Shown: positions 8,207 to 18,800 of the stretch, in pieces | How the letters are laid out: every line of letters begins with the position of its first letter | How positions within the stretch are numbered: the stretch's first letter is position 1 | Source of the DNA: a virus | Length of the DNA stretch: 27,038 bases | Virus record (IMG/VR): IMGVR_UViG_3300003891_000027 | Coordinates: 7,716 to 34,753 of that record | Strand: one strand, 5' to 3' | Program-made: the position numbers and the translations under genes | The notes under the pieces: generated by a model | Database searches by the model: none | What the model was told of the DNA's origin: nothing | The model's input: only the letters and a program-made list of their open reading frames with translations

Positions 8207-8425
8207 TTATTTAGGTGCACTAACAACAAATATTCCCCTGGGAAGTGCACTACCCAATAAATCCTGATTAGCAACTAAAACTTTCCCTTGAGGTGGAACC
8301 ATAAGACTTAATCCATTATAACTTAATATTACAGCATGATTAAGTTGGCTTATTACATAAGCTGGCTTCACCTTTTCTTCCATTTGTTGATTCTCACCTT
8401 CTTGCCCCTGAATATAATCTGCCAT
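8207..8425 (-). CDS. Small conserved phage protein, beta-domain (72 aa)
   Basis: A 72-residue protein of unknown function just upstream of the sheath gene. After a polar N-terminus comes a compact beta pattern: VISQLNHAVILSYNGLSLMV, then PPQGKVLVANQDLLGSALP and GIFVVSAP. The pattern (Asn-containing strand, hydrophobic strand, P-x-G-x-V turn, L..LP..I.V) recurs in the N-terminal parts of the proteins at 11951-12274 and 20183-20551, so it may be a shared virion-binding fold. AGGAGA precedes the ATG with a short spacer. The 86-nt gap upstream holds only a weak AT-rich hairpin (8451-8469). Confidence 0.7.
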   Translation of the reverse strand: MADYIQGQEGENQQMEEKVKPAYVISQLNHAVILSYNGLSLMVPPQGKVLVANQDLLGSALPRGIFVVSAPK

Positions 8426-8511
8426 GTTACTCTCCTATTTTACTATGATTGTAAAAAATAAACTTTTACGAAAAATTCTAAACAACAATCGGATAATCTG
8501 AACTCGCCCTA

Positions 8512-8775
8512 CTACTCGATATAGTTCTCCTTCATAAACCATTCACTATGATTAGTATTAAGATATTGATGAATCCCGTCTAAATCTCCACTCCACAGTA
8601 CATAACTTTGTACTTCCTGCGGTACAGAACCAATCCGTTTTAAAATACACTTTGAACCATCGAGACTTTTAACTACAGTATTCCAATCAGTTTCAACAAT
8701 TCCTTGAGGTTTAAGCTGATTAAATTCAGTCTCACCGAATCCCGTTGATAAATCAATAATCATATATGTATTCAT
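8512..8775 (-). CDS. Hypothetical protein downstream of the LamG-bearing gene (87 aa)
   Basis: An 87-residue acidic protein of unknown role. It starts in an ATGA overlap with the stop of the LamG-bearing gene, with GAGG 7 nt upstream, so the two are translationally coupled. Visible parts are YMIIDLSTGFGETEFNQL, a WNTVVKSLDGSKCILKRI hairpin and SYVLWSGDLDGIHQYL. Like the adjacent LamG segment it is less AT-rich than the genes around it. I infer it came in with the LamG domain, perhaps as an assembly chaperone or cap for the projecting domain, as small genes often follow fibre genes. There is no direct evidence for that role. Confidence 0.6.
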   Translation of the reverse strand: MNTYMIIDLSTGFGETEFNQLKPQGIVETDWNTVVKSLDGSKCILKRIGSVPQEVQSYVLWSGDLDGIHQYLNTNHSEWFMKENYIE

Positions 8776-10127
8776 GGTACATCCTCGACTTTGTCACTAG
8801 ATTCCATATTTATCGGCGTTCCAACATAGTGATTATTCGATAAGTCTACTACGCTCCCACCCCCACCAAGATTATCGTTCTCCCATGTCACCCACAGTGT
8901 TTTTGGATTGGATTTTACTTCATTCCATCGGGAGAATGTTGTCATATCCTTTTCTTTGCCGCCATTATACAATTCCAATACTTCTGATTCAGTACATGCA
9001 ATTGGTAGAACTACAATATCACCCAACACACCCCAATAGTACAACATATTAAGACCAATATAACATTTTTGAGTATCATATGTAATTTGTGAAGCACTAC
9101 CACTACCATGCACATAAGATCGTATCACGCCGTCTAGATATAGAGTAATATCAGTATTCCAGTTTCCTGTAACATATTTATAAACAGCAGTCACATGATA
9201 CCATTGATTGAGATTGATCACTGTACTCATTGCTTTATACCACGCACCACCCTGCCCATTGAACAAAAATCCTGGGGCTTGCCCACCATTCAACATCATC
9301 AGTGCCCATCCTTGATAAGAGTAAGTTTTATATCCTATCATTCCTTCCCAATCACGTCGGTCGAACGCTTTAAACCAACACGACACAGTGAACTCGTCGG
9401 TTTCTGTAAATTGAAGAATTTGACCTAAATCAATATATTCATCCACCCCGTCAAGACTAGCATTATATCGTGACTGAAATAATTTACCTTTTACAAAACT
9501 ACCCAATAATAACGAATAAAAATTCTTTATCCTTCCCTCAATATTTAAAATAATAGAATTATCACCCCTAAGAACAAAGAAAAATCCACGTACTAAAATT
9601 TTCCCACTTAACATTTTGTAATAATTACCCTCTGATTCAAATACTTTGCTTTCAAGAATCGATGGAAATGTATAATACGAAAAATTCCCTAACTGAGGAA
9701 TCTCTACACTAATTTCTCTTATACCCGATATACCCTCCTCAGATAAATACGCTATCTCAAAATTCTCTATCTCTGATACATTCTTAGTAATCCATAAAAA
9801 CTCAATATCAAACTCACCAAACACCTTCCGATATATTATATTCTTATTATTCTCTACTACCTTTCTAACAATCTCCGATATAGAACGCTTCTGTGCACCT
9901 ATTGAAGCATAGCGTAACGCAGTCCGCCTAAACGCAAATATCGGATACGGTATCTCAACATTCTTAGAATATAAATCAGAACGAGCTCGCAAAAACTCTA
10001 CTATAGATTCATAAGTTAATTTCTCATTATAAACAAACTTAATATCTGATATATCGTTCTTAATTCTCTTTAAAAGCTCTTCTACTGGCAATACTACAGT
10101 GTTTACTACTCTTAATAAGGAATCCAT
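8772..10127 (-). CDS. Putative tail-completion (gp15-like) protein fused to a LamG/concanavalin-like domain
   Basis: A 451-residue two-part protein. Residues 1-215 look like a tail terminator or sheath stabiliser: VEIPYPIFAFRRTALRYASI, then FDIEFLWITKNVSEIENF (compare the helix-strand pattern of T4 gp15) and YYKMLSGKILVRGFFFVL. The gp15 match is by pattern and position (between neck candidates and sheath), so it is tentative. Residues about 218-392 form a clear LamG/jelly-roll domain: NASLDGVDEYIDLG, FTETDEFTVSCWFKA, NLNQWYHVTAVY, DITLYLDGVI and KCYIGLN, ending in the family-typical VLELYNGGK. Such domains bind glycans or decorate virions. The LamG part (about 8952-9476) is less AT-rich than the N-terminal part (60 nt at 8821-8880 hold 27 G/C, versus 15 at 9541-9600), suggesting acquisition. 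Confidence 0.7.
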   Translation of the reverse strand: MDSLLRVVNTVVLPVEELLKRIKNDISDIKFVYNEKLTYESIVEFLRARSDLYSKNVEIPYPIFAFRRTALRYASIGAQKRSISEIVRKVVENNKNIIYRKVFGEFDIEFLWITKNVSEIENFEIAYLSEEGISGIREISVEIPQLGNFSYYTFPSILESKVFESEGNYYKMLSGKILVRGFFFVLRGDNSIILNIEGRIKNFYSLLLGSFVKGKLFQSRYNASLDGVDEYIDLGQILQFTETDEFTVSCWFKAFDRRDWEGMIGYKTYSYQGWALMMLNGGQAPGFLFNGQGGAWYKAMSTVINLNQWYHVTAVYKYVTGNWNTDITLYLDGVIRSYVHGSGSASQITYDTQKCYIGLNMLYYWGVLGDIVVLPIACTESEVLELYNGGKEKDMTTFSRWNEVKSNPKTLWVTWENDNLGGGGSVVDLSNNHYVGTPINMESSDKVEDVP

Positions 10128-10132
10128 ATAAT

Positions 10133-10531
10133 TTATGCAAGAGAAGCCAATTTAAAACGTTTTAATATAACTTGTGTTTGTCCTATAGATTCTTTTGATG
10201 TAATTTTAAAAAATCGTCGTTTATTATCTTCTCTATCTACTGAAATAACATCACCAACATTCACTGCGTCATTATCTGTATAAAGATAACCTTCAGCTAA
10301 ATAACCTACCATTCTTTTAGATTGTGGAACAAAACTTAAATTAGTTACTATGACAAGTAGCTTACAAACTGGTTTTACTCCTTCGATTCCACTCTCTATA
10401 CCATATACATTTGAATATTTATCGAGTAACGCTTTGTATAAATAAACATCAATGCCATAATAATTAAGTAATATAGGTAATGCATTTGATACAACTTCTT
10501 TTAGATGATCTTCGAAATTAATAAGTTCCAT
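10133..10531 (-). CDS. Putative head-completion/neck protein
   Basis: A 132-residue protein in the connector block. An N-terminal helical half (INFEDHLKEVVSNALPILL) is followed by a beta-barrel-like half: VGYLAEGYLYTDNDAVNVGD, VISVDREDNKRRFFKITS and QTQVILKRFKLASL. The strand order with a V-G-D turn and a final F-K-L-x-x-L strand recalls head-closure/stopper proteins, but I do not recognise a specific family. It starts in a TAATG overlap with the stop of the leader-bearing gene upstream, so it is translated in the same unit. Confidence 0.35.
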   Translation of the reverse strand: MELINFEDHLKEVVSNALPILLNYYGIDVYLYKALLDKYSNVYGIESGIEGVKPVCKLLVIVTNLSFVPQSKRMVGYLAEGYLYTDNDAVNVGDVISVDREDNKRRFFKITSKESIGQTQVILKRFKLASLA

Positions 10532-10839
10532 TAAAGTACACGTGCAATGCTATCTTTTGCTTTTTTTAGAGCATTCTGTGCTTCTTTAACTAAAGGCTTA
10601 TTTTCTTCTGAAGCAGTCCAAGTATAGTTATCAGATACATCCAAATATCTATCTATTGTTGATATTTCCATATCCAATGCTTCAATCATCCCCTCAGGCT
10701 GTGCTAAAAGATTCGTAAGATATTTCTTCATCTCTGCCGTTATATCAACTGCTTTAGGCTCTTCTACTTTAGGCTCTACTAATTCAGTTTTCTCAACTTC
10801 AAGGTCTTCTAATATTCTTAATAAATTTTTTGCTTTCAT
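10531..10839 (-). CDS. Small protein with capsid-targeting-like N-terminal leader
   Basis: A 102-residue Glu/Lys-rich helical protein. Its N-terminus MKAKNLLRILEDLEVEK belongs to the leader family also seen at 25893, 21845 and 21221. Residues I9-L10-E11 and L20-V21-E22 fit the (I/L)-x-E rule of the T4 prohead protease. The rest (AEMKKYLTNLLAQPEGMIEA...NALKKAKDSIARVL) is a predicted helical bundle. It starts at an ATGA overlap with the SWIM-motif gene. At the DNA level GCAAAAAATTTATTA is shared with the start at 21845. I infer packaging inside the head and cleavage of the leader, but this gene sits among neck genes rather than capsid genes. Confidence 0.6.
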   Translation of the reverse strand: MKAKNLLRILEDLEVEKTELVEPKVEEPKAVDITAEMKKYLTNLLAQPEGMIEALDMEISTIDRYLDVSDNYTWTASEENKPLVKEAQNALKKAKDSIARVL

Positions 10840-11342
10840 TCTATAAATCCCCCATCATAAAGCATTCTTAGAAAACTTTTTATATGCTTACAATACCCCA
10901 TCACATGCTTAGGATTTGCATATGGCCTTCCAATAGGCGGCGGCTTTGTCTTTCTAGTATACCTTCTATAACTACCAATTAACGCACCATTGTCATAAAG
11001 CTCTTTTTCAAACCTAAACCTGAAATCATCGCATTCACATTTAAGCCGTACTGGATTTTCCCTAAGACTTGGTCTTTTGTAATAAAATACCTTACGCTTA
11101 ATAACTGTTCTTTCATCATCAGCAGAAGTGGGCTCATCTGTAAACTTTACATTATAAAACCAAACATAAACTAAATAATTATCTGTCTCACCTCTAACAA
11201 TTATCCTATATCTAATAAGATTCATTCCAGGCTGAGGCTGCACTTCAAAACTTCGCTTAACTACCCTCAATACAGGATATGCTTCTGGATTCCTAGGAAA
11301 CCGCCTTAACTCTCTTTCAATATTATGAAGATATACAGGCAC
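10836..11342 (-). CDS. Protein with SWIM-type zinc motif (CxC...CxH) in the neck region
   Basis: A 168-residue basic protein starting at a GTG (11342) with GGAG 5 nt upstream, one base after the stop of the preceding gene. The C-terminal region carries RLKCECDDFRFRFEKE (C102, C104) and, about 47 residues later, NPKHVMGYCKHIKSFL (C151, H153): the C-x-C-x(n)-C-x-H signature of SWIM zinc-binding domains, with the usual hydrophobic residues and CKHI helix. SWIM domains bind DNA or protein. In this context it may touch DNA at the connector or be a head-completion protein. The remainder is strand-rich. It is the only such motif in the window. Confidence 0.65.
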   Translation of the reverse strand: MPVYLHNIERELRRFPRNPEAYPVLRVVKRSFEVQPQPGMNLIRYRIIVRGETDNYLVYVWFYNVKFTDEPTSADDERTVIKRKVFYYKRPSLRENPVRLKCECDDFRFRFEKELYDNGALIGSYRRYTRKTKPPPIGRPYANPKHVMGYCKHIKSFLRMLYDGGFIE

Positions 11343-11343
11343 T

Positions 11344-11988
11344 CTATCTCCATGCTAGATACCATTTCATCACATTAGATGAAATATTCTCCATCGCCTT
11401 CATCTCCATCTCTTCACCTTCACGCACAAGATTATCCGCATCTATAGTAATAGGTAAATCAGTCAACGTAAAAGCACGCCTACTCCTACCTAACGCTTTC
11501 AAAAACTTCCCTGTAAGAAGCCTAAAAAATTCTTGATGCGTATCGTCTATAGTATCCACTTGAACTATACAGTTTGCTTCTCTCATCTTATGAAAATAAA
11601 TAGCATGTAAATCATATTCCGCAGATACTGGAACTGTCAGAATTGGTTTCCTATACTCCCACGGAAATTCTATCTTAATATCCAAATATGTTTTAGGTCT
11701 ATCATAACCACGCAAATAAAATGGATACACACCCCAGATACGCACTGGAATTAAATCCACAATATTCTCTGGCACACCTTCTACTGTATTGGTGTCTGTG
11801 AAAATATACTGCCTTGAATAATTGACTTCTTTAAATAGGTGCTTTTCTATAGGTACGTAATGATTATATATAGATAAAACCTGATTAACTAGTACCTTAA
11901 AAGCTTCAACATCTAGCTCTACTTTTTCCTTAAGAATAAACTGACCTGATTCAAGAAGCACTCGCTGAAACATCTCTTGAAGCGTCAT
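11344..11988 (-). CDS. Conserved virion structural protein, connector candidate
   Basis: A 214-residue protein in the connector block. An N-terminal helical segment (MTLQEMFQRVLLESGQFILK) is followed by a long middle with VNQVLSIYNHYVPIEKHLF, strands (VRIWGVYPFYLRGYDRP) and a conserved-looking ending: FRLLTGKFLKALGRSRRAFT, then LPITIDADNLVREGEE and a terminal helix. This ending recalls a family I believe is widespread among large-phage virion proteins, but I cannot name it firmly; a head-tail adaptor is the likely role. Its ATG lies within the upstream gene (38-nt overlap) with AGGA 5 nt before it. L11-L12-E13 could be an (L)xE site, perhaps by chance. Confidence 0.5.
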   Translation of the reverse strand: MTLQEMFQRVLLESGQFILKEKVELDVEAFKVLVNQVLSIYNHYVPIEKHLFKEVNYSRQYIFTDTNTVEGVPENIVDLIPVRIWGVYPFYLRGYDRPKTYLDIKIEFPWEYRKPILTVPVSAEYDLHAIYFHKMREANCIVQVDTIDDTHQEFFRLLTGKFLKALGRSRRAFTLTDLPITIDADNLVREGEEMEMKAMENISSNVMKWYLAWR

Positions 11989-12274
11989 TTTTCCTAGCTC
12001 TACCCCGTTTTCTCGGAATCTTTATTTCTGGAACTTGTATAGGATTAAGTTTTTGTGATTGATTAGATTGATTAGCTACCTGATTAATTACTTCATTCTC
12101 TTCAAAAATTAATTTCTTATTATTAATAAGCTGCTGAATAGCAGGCCAACTCTCCCAATTCCTATATTCCTTAGGCAATGTAATACTATCACCTAAAGCA
12201 CGAAACATTATTGGTGCGCCATGTCTTGTATTAATAACAATAACCTCATTAACATTAGATTTTAAACTAGCCAA
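11951..12274 (-). CDS. Small basic-tailed protein with TTG start
   Basis: A 107-residue protein starting at TTG (12274), preceded by AGAGGTG about 5 nt away; no ATG fits. Residues 8-55 have the beta pattern NEVIVINTRHGAPIMFRALG, D-S-I-T-L-P, then IQQLINNKKLIFE, matching the Asn-strand/LP-turn/L..L pattern of the 72-aa and 122-aa proteins in this window. The tail is rich in K/R (KIPRKRGRARKND) and then SASAS. It overlaps the start of the next gene by 38 nt. Function unknown; a DNA-contacting or virion small protein is a guess. Confidence 0.65.
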   Translation of the reverse strand: MASLKSNVNEVIVINTRHGAPIMFRALGDSITLPKEYRNWESWPAIQQLINNKKLIFEENEVINQVANQSNQSQKLNPIQVPEIKIPRKRGRARKNDASRDVSASAS

Positions 12275-12286
12275 TGTTCACCTCTT

Positions 12287-12856
12287 TTAATTTAATTGAT
12301 TTTTCTTTGCTTCTAAGAAACCTAAACCATAAGGCGTGAGATAAAACACAGAACGCGCTTTTATATTGCCTGATTCATCCTGAAATTCCAATCTCTCCTT
12401 ACCCAGAATATTCCATTTCAAGAACCGCTTTATCACCCTAGTATCCATTCCAGATTCATTAAGCTCTGCTTTAAGAAGTGGAACATAGCGTTGATTATTT
12501 GCGTTATTCAAGTTATAATTGATTATCTGATTGATACAAGTAGCTACTATAGATAAAGCTTCATCATCTTCTTCAGACCAACCTTCTGGTTTCTCCATAA
12601 ATGCAGCAGGTACAGGAATAAACTCAACCTTACCATCAGCCTCTACTATTTCATGAAGCAAACAATTCACAATAGCATATTTCTTATATTGATTCTTTAC
12701 CCTTTCCACATCCTCCATTGTCATTCCTAAATCTTTCAATGAAGGAAGCTTTTCCTGTACCTCATACATTTCTTTTTGCTCTTCTTTTTTTTCTTCTTCC
12801 ATAGATTCTCCTATAATATCTTCTATATCACCCATGGAAGCAAACATCATACACAT
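12287..12856 (-). CDS. Hypothetical protein between giant NHL protein and neck genes (189 aa)
   Basis: A 189-residue acidic-helical protein. It begins two bases after the stop of the giant gene, with GGGAG inside the end of that gene as ribosome site; the ATG at 12856 fits best, although an in-frame ATG at residue 8 (MGDIEDIIGES) is possible. After a Glu/Lys-rich stretch come VKNQYKKYAIVNCLLHEIVE, GWSEEDDEALSIVATCINQI and a C-terminal winged-helix-like segment: LNESGMDTRVIKRFLKWNIL, then VFYLTPYGLGFLEAKK. The wHTH reading is weak. Function unknown; perhaps a partner or chaperone of the giant protein. Confidence 0.6.
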   Translation of the reverse strand: MCMMFASMGDIEDIIGESMEEEKKEEQKEMYEVQEKLPSLKDLGMTMEDVERVKNQYKKYAIVNCLLHEIVEADGKVEFIPVPAAFMEKPEGWSEEDDEALSIVATCINQIINYNLNNANNQRYVPLLKAELNESGMDTRVIKRFLKWNILGKERLEFQDESGNIKARSVFYLTPYGLGFLEAKKNQLN

Positions 12857-12858
12857 TA

Positions 12859-15800
12859 TTAACTCCCTTGATCACCCCTCAAAGAGAATGGAGTGTTTGG
12901 ATCTAACATAGCAGCACCAATCTGGTCTGCAAAAGGCACTGAAGAACCAAACAACTTACTCATAAGTAATCTGCCCTGCTTCATTGTGTTGTTAGAAATA
13001 TCACTCATCTGAAGCCCTTTAAGCTGCTGATATAGAATAGTGAATGCATGAGCACATGCAACTACTCTCATATCAAATATAGCAATTTGCCCTTTGAAGC
13101 TAGATTGCTCAAAACTACCAAGTCTCATGAATCTTACAACATCAGCCTTATACTTTTCTACTGAAACAATCAAATCACTATCTGTATTTGATGTACTATC
13201 AATAAGCTGCTCATCCCCAAATTCATATTCATAAGTACGAGGCTCTTTCTTTGTTGTAAGTTCCATATGATTTATGATGCCCCATAACTTCTCTTTTCCC
13301 TCACCTTCATTCTTCACCATGATTCTTTGCAGCGTATTGATTCTAGGATTCCTTAAATCAGTAGTTGGATCATCAGGTTGGTGCAATATGTCTATAGTCT
13401 CTTCTCCAATTTTTACTTCAGTCTGCAATACTTCATTCACTAGATATACTTCATAATGATTCTCTGTATCAAATCTAAAGCTAAAATAGCATACATTCTC
13501 TACGCCAAATTCAAACACAACACCCTTCCATCCTGTTGGATTTGGCATAAAGATGAAATCATTGATTAATCCAATAAACATATCCCTCACATGTTGTTTT
13601 TTGGAAACAATGACTGGTATCGAATTATTCATCTTAAATCCAGCCCAAAGATTAGGTTTTGTAAATTCTACACTGTATAATAACGCTGGAGGTAACCAGT
13701 CTTTATCCAAGATTTCAAGACTCAATGAGCCTTTGTATTTCTTTGGACGTCGAATTAATCCATGTTTATCTTTTAAATCATCCCATTTTACATAATTCTT
13801 GCCATAGATTTGTACAATATATGGTTTAGTCTTATGTACTATTTCACCTTCTTGAAGTACTTCTGGATCTAATCCTAATTCAGTAACTTCATCTATTCCC
13901 AACTCTACTTTGCCAAGCTCTGGAACTGCATTCTGAATAGCGAGTCTCAGCTCTTCTAGTTTTTCCTTATCCCAATACGCTGATGCATTAAATGGCTCTT
14001 CATCTTTAGAAATCCTATAGATTCCATTATATTGTTTATACGTCCACATCCCTGGAACCAGAAATTGCACTGGACTATACACCTTCTTAATCCTTCTCAA
14101 ATCCCCAGGAGCATATTCCACTAAATCACCAGGCTCAACTGGAATCATTGGCGGCTCAGATAACGTAAGCACATTTCTATATATTGGCATATTATACAAT
14201 GCAGTATAAAGATCAGGTTGACCAATCACGAAATCGGCTGGCTCATAATTAGTGGTTGGTATTTTCCGCCAACACATTATTCTAGTCATAGGTATACCAG
14301 TACCTGCAAATGAACCTGTCCATGAACCTGCAAATACCCTCTCACCATCACTTGTTACTGAATTTGCTTGCCCAATAAAACAATATGGATCAACTACATT
14401 ATATCCCTTACCAACTACAACATCATAAGATTGATTATTAACAGTTGGGAAAGTGTTCCAAATTAATAATCTTGCTCCACCTACATCAGTAACAATAACC
14501 TTTACACCATCTGACCAAACTTGATATGGCCAAGTAAACATAGGTGAAGATTTCGTATTAAAATTAGGCTGACCTAATACAAGATCTGCTGCTTGATAAG
14601 TAGTTAAATTTGCAACATCATTCCAGATAAGTGCTCTATGATTCAGATAATCTATAACTAATAATTTATTATCAACAACTTCTATTCCATTAGGGATGAA
14701 CATTTTTTTATCTGATAATCCATTCGAAGTAGTTGTCATATCAGGTTGACCAATTACAATATCCGCTGATTGATAACTAGATTGTGGTATAGTATTAAAA
14801 ATAAGTATCCTATGATTTCCTGAATCAGATATAAATAATCGATTATTATATTCTCTAACACATTGCGGTAGGTATAAACTCTTATTTGTACTCTTTGAAT
14901 ATAGAAACCAAGAATCAAAATTATATTTACTTAATACTTCATCAGCTAACTGTCCATTAGTTGTTGGTAATGAGTTCCAAACCATTACCCTATGATTATT
15001 AGAATCAGATACCAAAAGTTTACCAGCAACAACTCTAACACATAATGGATTAGCTAATTTTAATTGACTTGTACCACCAGAACCAGTCACAAAATCAGTC
15101 TGACCTAATACAACATCGGCTGATTGACCACTAACTAATCCCGAAAAATTATTCCAAATTAATACCCGATTATTCCCTGCATCAGTTACAAATAATCTAT
15201 TATTCTCTACCCAAGAAGTTGAAGGATAATTCATCTTATTAGCAGCAGTTCCAGCAGAAGCTGTTGTACCAAGTACTATATTTGCAGAAGCTCCATTTGA
15301 ACTTGGTATACTATTGAAAATAAGTACTCTATGATTAAGATCATCAGTTACAATTAATTTAGTTCCAGAAACTTTAACCCCAAAAGGATTATTCATCTTA
15401 TCATTCGTTGTTCCAGTAGAATTAGTAGTGAAATTTGGTTGACCCACCACAACATTCGCAGGCTGGAAATTAGAAGTTGGTACCGTGTTCCAAATAAGTA
15501 CCCTGTTGTTACCCCTATCCGCTACAATCAATTTGGTTCCATCAGTTTCAAGTTGGCTCTCACTACTCGCTAAACTTTTGGCTGATAATCCACCATAATT
15601 CCATGCATTAGTAGTAAAATCAGGTTGCCCAATAACCACATCCGCGGGCTTAAAATTAGTCAACGTTGTAATATCATTCCAAATAAGTATTCTATTATTC
15701 CCTCTATCCGCTACAGCTAATTTATTGCCAATTATGACACAACCTGTAGGTAGATATAAGCTCTTCGCTGAAAGCCCACCATTATTAGGTGTATTAGATG

Positions 15801-18800
15801 CTATATCAGGTTGACCTAACACAACACTCACACTTTCCATTGTTTGTTCACTATATGAACTTGGTATGGTATTCCAAATGAGCACCCTATGATTCAATCT
15901 ATCTGCTATAACTAATCTAGTACCATCAGAAGTTACTTGATCAGGTTGATATAATCCCCTAAGTTCACTACCATAATTATAAACATTAGTTGTCATATCG
16001 GGCTGACCTAACACAAGATCAGCAGGCTGATTCATAGAAGTAGGTAAATTTTTCCAAATTAATACCCTATTATTATATATATCCGCTACATAAAGACGAC
16101 CTGAATCACTAATATAAGGAATAGCTACATTAAATTTATTAATAACTCCTCCTGTATTCTCATAAAAGTTATCTTGACCTAAGACAAGCTGGGCTGGCTC
16201 CCCGTCTTCTGTTGGTATAGGTTTATAAATAAGCACTCGATAATTACTACCATCACCAACTGCCAACATATCATATTTTTTAGAAATATAAGGAAAAGCA
16301 TATCCTTTTAGTGATGCTGCATTAACATATTCTTGTGTTGAAGAATTATCATTAAAATCAGGTTGACCTAATACAATATCAGCAGGTTGAAAGTTTGATG
16401 TAACTTCATTCCAAATTAAAACTCTATTATTCCCTTGATCTGTAACAAATAACTTTTCACCAACGAATAAACAACCTAATGGAAGATTTAGAGTTCTTTC
16501 TGATATTCCATTTATGTTAGCTACACTTGAAGTGAAATCAGGTTGACCTAATACAAGATCAGCAGGCTTATAAGTATATAAGCTATTCACATCATTCCAA
16601 ATAGTCACTCTATGAGCATTTCTATTAACTACTGCAAGCTTCCCACTTTCACTAATATCAAGCATTGTTGGATAATATGTATGATATTGATCTACTACAT
16701 TTGTTACTGTAGTGAAATCTGGTTGCCCTAATACCATATCACATGGAACCCCTGTAGAAGTCGGCAAAGTATTCCAAATCATAATACGATTTGATAGATA
16801 CGTATCCCAATAAGTACATACAAATAATTTGCCAAAACGTACTTTTACATCCTGAATATCACCACCTGCATATAGATTAGTTACTGCACGTGCTGTTGAA
16901 CCATTATGTGGCTGACAAACCACAAAATCTGCTGGCTGGAAATTACGAGTTGGAAATGTATTCCAAACAAGCACTCTATGATTCCATGCATCAGCAATAA
17001 AAAGCTTACCATCTTCACTCATATCAATTCCAGCAGGACCATTCATAGAACCTGCATGAGGTCCTCCTACTCCTGTAGAAGTAAAATTAGGCTGACCAAA
17101 TACACCATTCGCTGGAGTATCATTTTGAGTTGGAATCCCATTCCACCATAAATATCTATTAGAATCCGTAGCAACAAATAATTTATTGTCGATAAATGCT
17201 GGGTGTTGAGTATATATCATTGCTCTTTTTTCATTACGTTCAGTTTTTATATTTGATGTGAAGTCGGGCTGAAGTAATACAACATCGGCTGGCTGTCCAT
17301 TAGTTGTTGGGAATGTATTCCAAATCATTACTCTTACATTTTGCCCGCCTTCTGTCACAACTAATTTTCCATTTGCAGCCATTACTCCATAAACATATCC
17401 CATTTTACTAGCAGTTGTTCCAGAAGAATTTGTAGTGAAGTCGGGTTGCCCGATAACTAAATCAGCCGATTGTCCATTAGTTGTTGGTATTGTGTTGAAA
17501 ATAAGTGCTCTTCTATTACCAGAATCAGCTACCAAAAGTTTACCCTCATAAACATAAACTCCTACTGGATTACTCATTTTACTAGCAGTACATGCTGCAG
17601 AATTTGTAGTGAAGTCTGGCTGACCCACCACAACATCCGCAGGCTGGAAATTAGAAGTTGGTACTGTATTCCAAATAAGTACTCTATGATTATTTCTATC
17701 TGCTACAATCAATTTGATTCCATCAGTAGCTATATTAGTGTCATCTCCCAAAACCAAACTCTTAGCTGATAATCCACCATTATTAACTACTCTCGATGTG
17801 AAATCTGGTTGCCCTAATACTACATCAGCAGGTTTCCCATTATAAAGATTTGTAACATCATTCCAAATAAGTATTCGATAGTTTGCTGTATCAGCAACAA
17901 CTAATTTGCCATTAATTATAACGCATCCAGATGGACCATAAAGACCACTTTGAGTAGTTCTTGAAGTTATATCCCAAAAATTAGATTGACCTAATACTAT
18001 ATCAGGCATTGTAGATTCATCCCAACGCGTTGGAATACTATTCCAAATTAAAACTCTACTATTGAAACTACATACTACTAATCTAGTTCCATCAGTCCAC
18101 ATTTGTCGTCCACTATACAATAATAATGTATTATTATTACTTCTATTAGTTACAAAGTCGTTTTGCCCTAATACAATATCCGCAGGCTTGAAATTAGAAG
18201 TTGGTATGCTATTCCAAATTAAGGCTCTATGATTACTTGTATCACTTACAATCATTTTATTATCATTTGTTAAATGTACATCATAAGGCCAATTTAAATT
18301 ATATTGATTTGGCCCTGTTCCTCTTGCATATGCTGTATTAGATGTGAAATTAGGCTGACCATATACGATATCAGCAGGTACAGATGAAGTAGGAATAGAA
18401 TTCCAAATGAGCAATCTATTATTACCCCAATCAACTACAACTAATTTAGAACCAATTTCCTTAACATCAGAAGGATTTTTAAATTGTGTTTCTGAAGTAC
18501 CTGCTGTAGAACCTAAATAAAAATCTGGAGTTGGACTATTGGTTTGAGGAATACTATTCCAAACATAAATTCTATGAGTACCCCATCCTGGAACAAATAA
18601 TCGTCCCGTAGAAGTAACACAAAAAGTATGTAATCCTAAACCACTTTCACTTGTATTAAAATCAGATTTAAATAATACAACATCGGCTGGTGCGAAATTA
18701 GAAAGTTCAGAAACACTATTCCAAATAAGAAGCCTACCATTTACTGAATCAGTAACAAGAAGTCTACCCTGATAAATAAAAACTCCAATTGGATCATATA

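Noticed and set aside
8426-8511. Promoter or terminator in the 86-nt gap before the 72-aa gene
   Set aside because: Only a 6-bp A/T-rich inverted repeat (8451-8469) and generic AT-rich -10-like words; not strong enough to call.
11344-11988. Fifth leader-bearing protein (MTLQEMFQRVLLES)
   Set aside because: It has an L-L-E triplet at 11-13 but lacks the MRAK-type leader; probably coincidence.
16906-17769. Plus-strand open frames antisense to the NHL gene (also others such as 1398-1601, 2161-2397, 9195-9428, 13274-13795, 21414-21650)
   Set aside because: All are antisense to well-supported genes, low-complexity and without ribosome sites; they mirror the repeats.
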